A DNA stretch of 64,000 nucleotides, from contig JACCLO010000027.1 in assembly GCA_029448655.1 (NCBI GenBank), forward strand, positions 1 to 64,000, written 5' to 3'. The notes under the pieces were generated by a model that worked only from the letters and a program-made list of their open reading frames with translations, had not been told where the DNA came from and did not search any database. This stretch comes from Wolfiporia cocos. Lineage: Eukaryota; Basidiomycota; Agaricomycetes; Polyporales; Phaeolaceae. The translations under genes were made by a program, and so were the position numbers. Of this stretch, positions 63,349 to 64,000 are shown one piece after another. Positions within the stretch are counted from its first letter, which is position 1. Each line of letters begins with the position of its first letter.

Positions 63349-63930
63349 GTGTGCAGTAGCGTCATGCAAACACAGATGTCCTTGCGAGTCCCTCACGCCA
63401 TGTCGAACGCAGAGCTCTGCCAGCCCTCGCGCCCGCGCTCCTCCTCAACCTTGGCGCCCACCGCGTCTTCACCTTGCGCACGCCCTCCTTCGCGCCCTCC
63501 CTCGCCTGCTCCGCAGCGTCCTTTGCGCCCCCAACTTGCGCGTCCATGTCCATCCGGTCCGCGGTCGCCGCGGACAGCGTGCCCTTCGGCCCGTGCTTCT
63601 CCCCCGAGAGCACCTGCGGCTTCGCGCCCATTGCGAACTGCACGCCTGCGCGCGCCATGCTCACCGCTCGCGTCGAGTCACCGCACTCCGAGCCACGCCG
63701 TCGACGCAGCGCCCGTCACGCTTGCCCTTCTCGGGCTTCCTCCATCGCCGCCGAGAACGCCCCTCTGTGCTCGTCCGTCAGCGTGCCGTTGCACGCGCAA
63801 TCACGGCGCAGGAAAAGTACCACCTACCTCTGCTCGTGCCCGTGCAGGGTCGGAGTCGGCGCGCACGACGAACAAAGGTGCGTGCCACCTCCTTCCGTCC
63901 TGACCTGCCAGATGCCGCGACGGAGGGCTA
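63349..63930. other. GC-rich segment with open frames on both strands
   Basis: Composition changes abruptly to about two-thirds GC. A + strand frame (63349-63903) is Pro/Arg/Ala-rich and a - strand frame (63664-63362) starts MSMARAGVQFAMGAKPQV and is hydrophilic. The - strand reading looks more protein-like, but neither has a recognisable domain, so I do not choose. It may be the edge of a host gene beyond the window. Confidence 0.3.
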
Positions 63931-64000
63931 GAGAGGGACAAGAGAGCCAGCGAGGAGGGATGGGAGGCGTCGCGTGCATGGGGATAGAGCGGACCGGGAC

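Overview
The window looks like a repeat-rich stretch of a basidiomycete (probably Agaricomycete) nuclear genome. Evidence for this is the short fungal introns (47-64 bp, GT-AG), chromodomain-bearing Ty3/Gypsy elements, a decayed Tnp2-type CACTA transposase, a Tc1/mariner-type DDE remnant, and a decayed fragment that reads like the spliceosomal helicase BRR2. No rRNA, tRNA, CRISPR or bacterial-type operon was seen. The genus cannot be named from the sequence.

Layout. 1-4083: decayed CACTA (Tnp2) transposase, + strand, split by a solo LTR. 4262-5711: decayed multi-exon gene of unknown function, - strand. 6137-11806: old Ty3/Gypsy element (- strand) full of stops. A 1.9-kb non-autonomous LTR element sits inside it at 6697-8573, and full-length element A sits inside it at 11807-21810; a scrap of the same host element resumes at 21811. 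21960-22270: a 44-bp tandem repeat. 22962-27570: the only convincing host-like gene pair, divergently transcribed, an 8-exon gene (971 aa) and a 3-exon gene (282 aa), both carrying expansions of a CG-rich repeat. 27989-29364: Tc1/mariner-type remnant. 30633-31547: hypothetical gene cut off by a small LTR element (31554-32485). 32.5-34.7 kb: cluster of old solo LTRs. 34.7-56.5 kb: one decayed paralog of the 8-exon gene, split by element B (35158-44991) and element C (45602-56267). 57.3-60.3 kb: two more gene relics (unknown family; BRR2-like), again broken by solo LTRs. 60465-62348: second 1.9-kb non-autonomous LTR element. The last ~650 bp are GC-rich and unassigned.

The most interesting system is the family formed by A, B and C (9.8-10.7 kb, three near-identical copies with perfect 5-bp target duplications). 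Each copy encodes, in order, a 307-aa protein of unknown function upstream of Gag, Gag with one CCHC knuckle, and a Pol in the +1 frame. Pol carries protease, RT, RNase H, DDE integrase, a chromodomain and a complete five-motif dUTPase at its C-terminus. An 11-nt segment about 34 nt downstream of the LTR TATA box is the exact reverse complement of the sequence 2 nt inside the 5' LTR. That is the layout of Tf1-type self-primed reverse transcription. The same arrangement, with different 10-12 nt sequences, is present in the three short non-autonomous LTR elements of the window, so self-priming appears to be shared by unrelated-looking families here.
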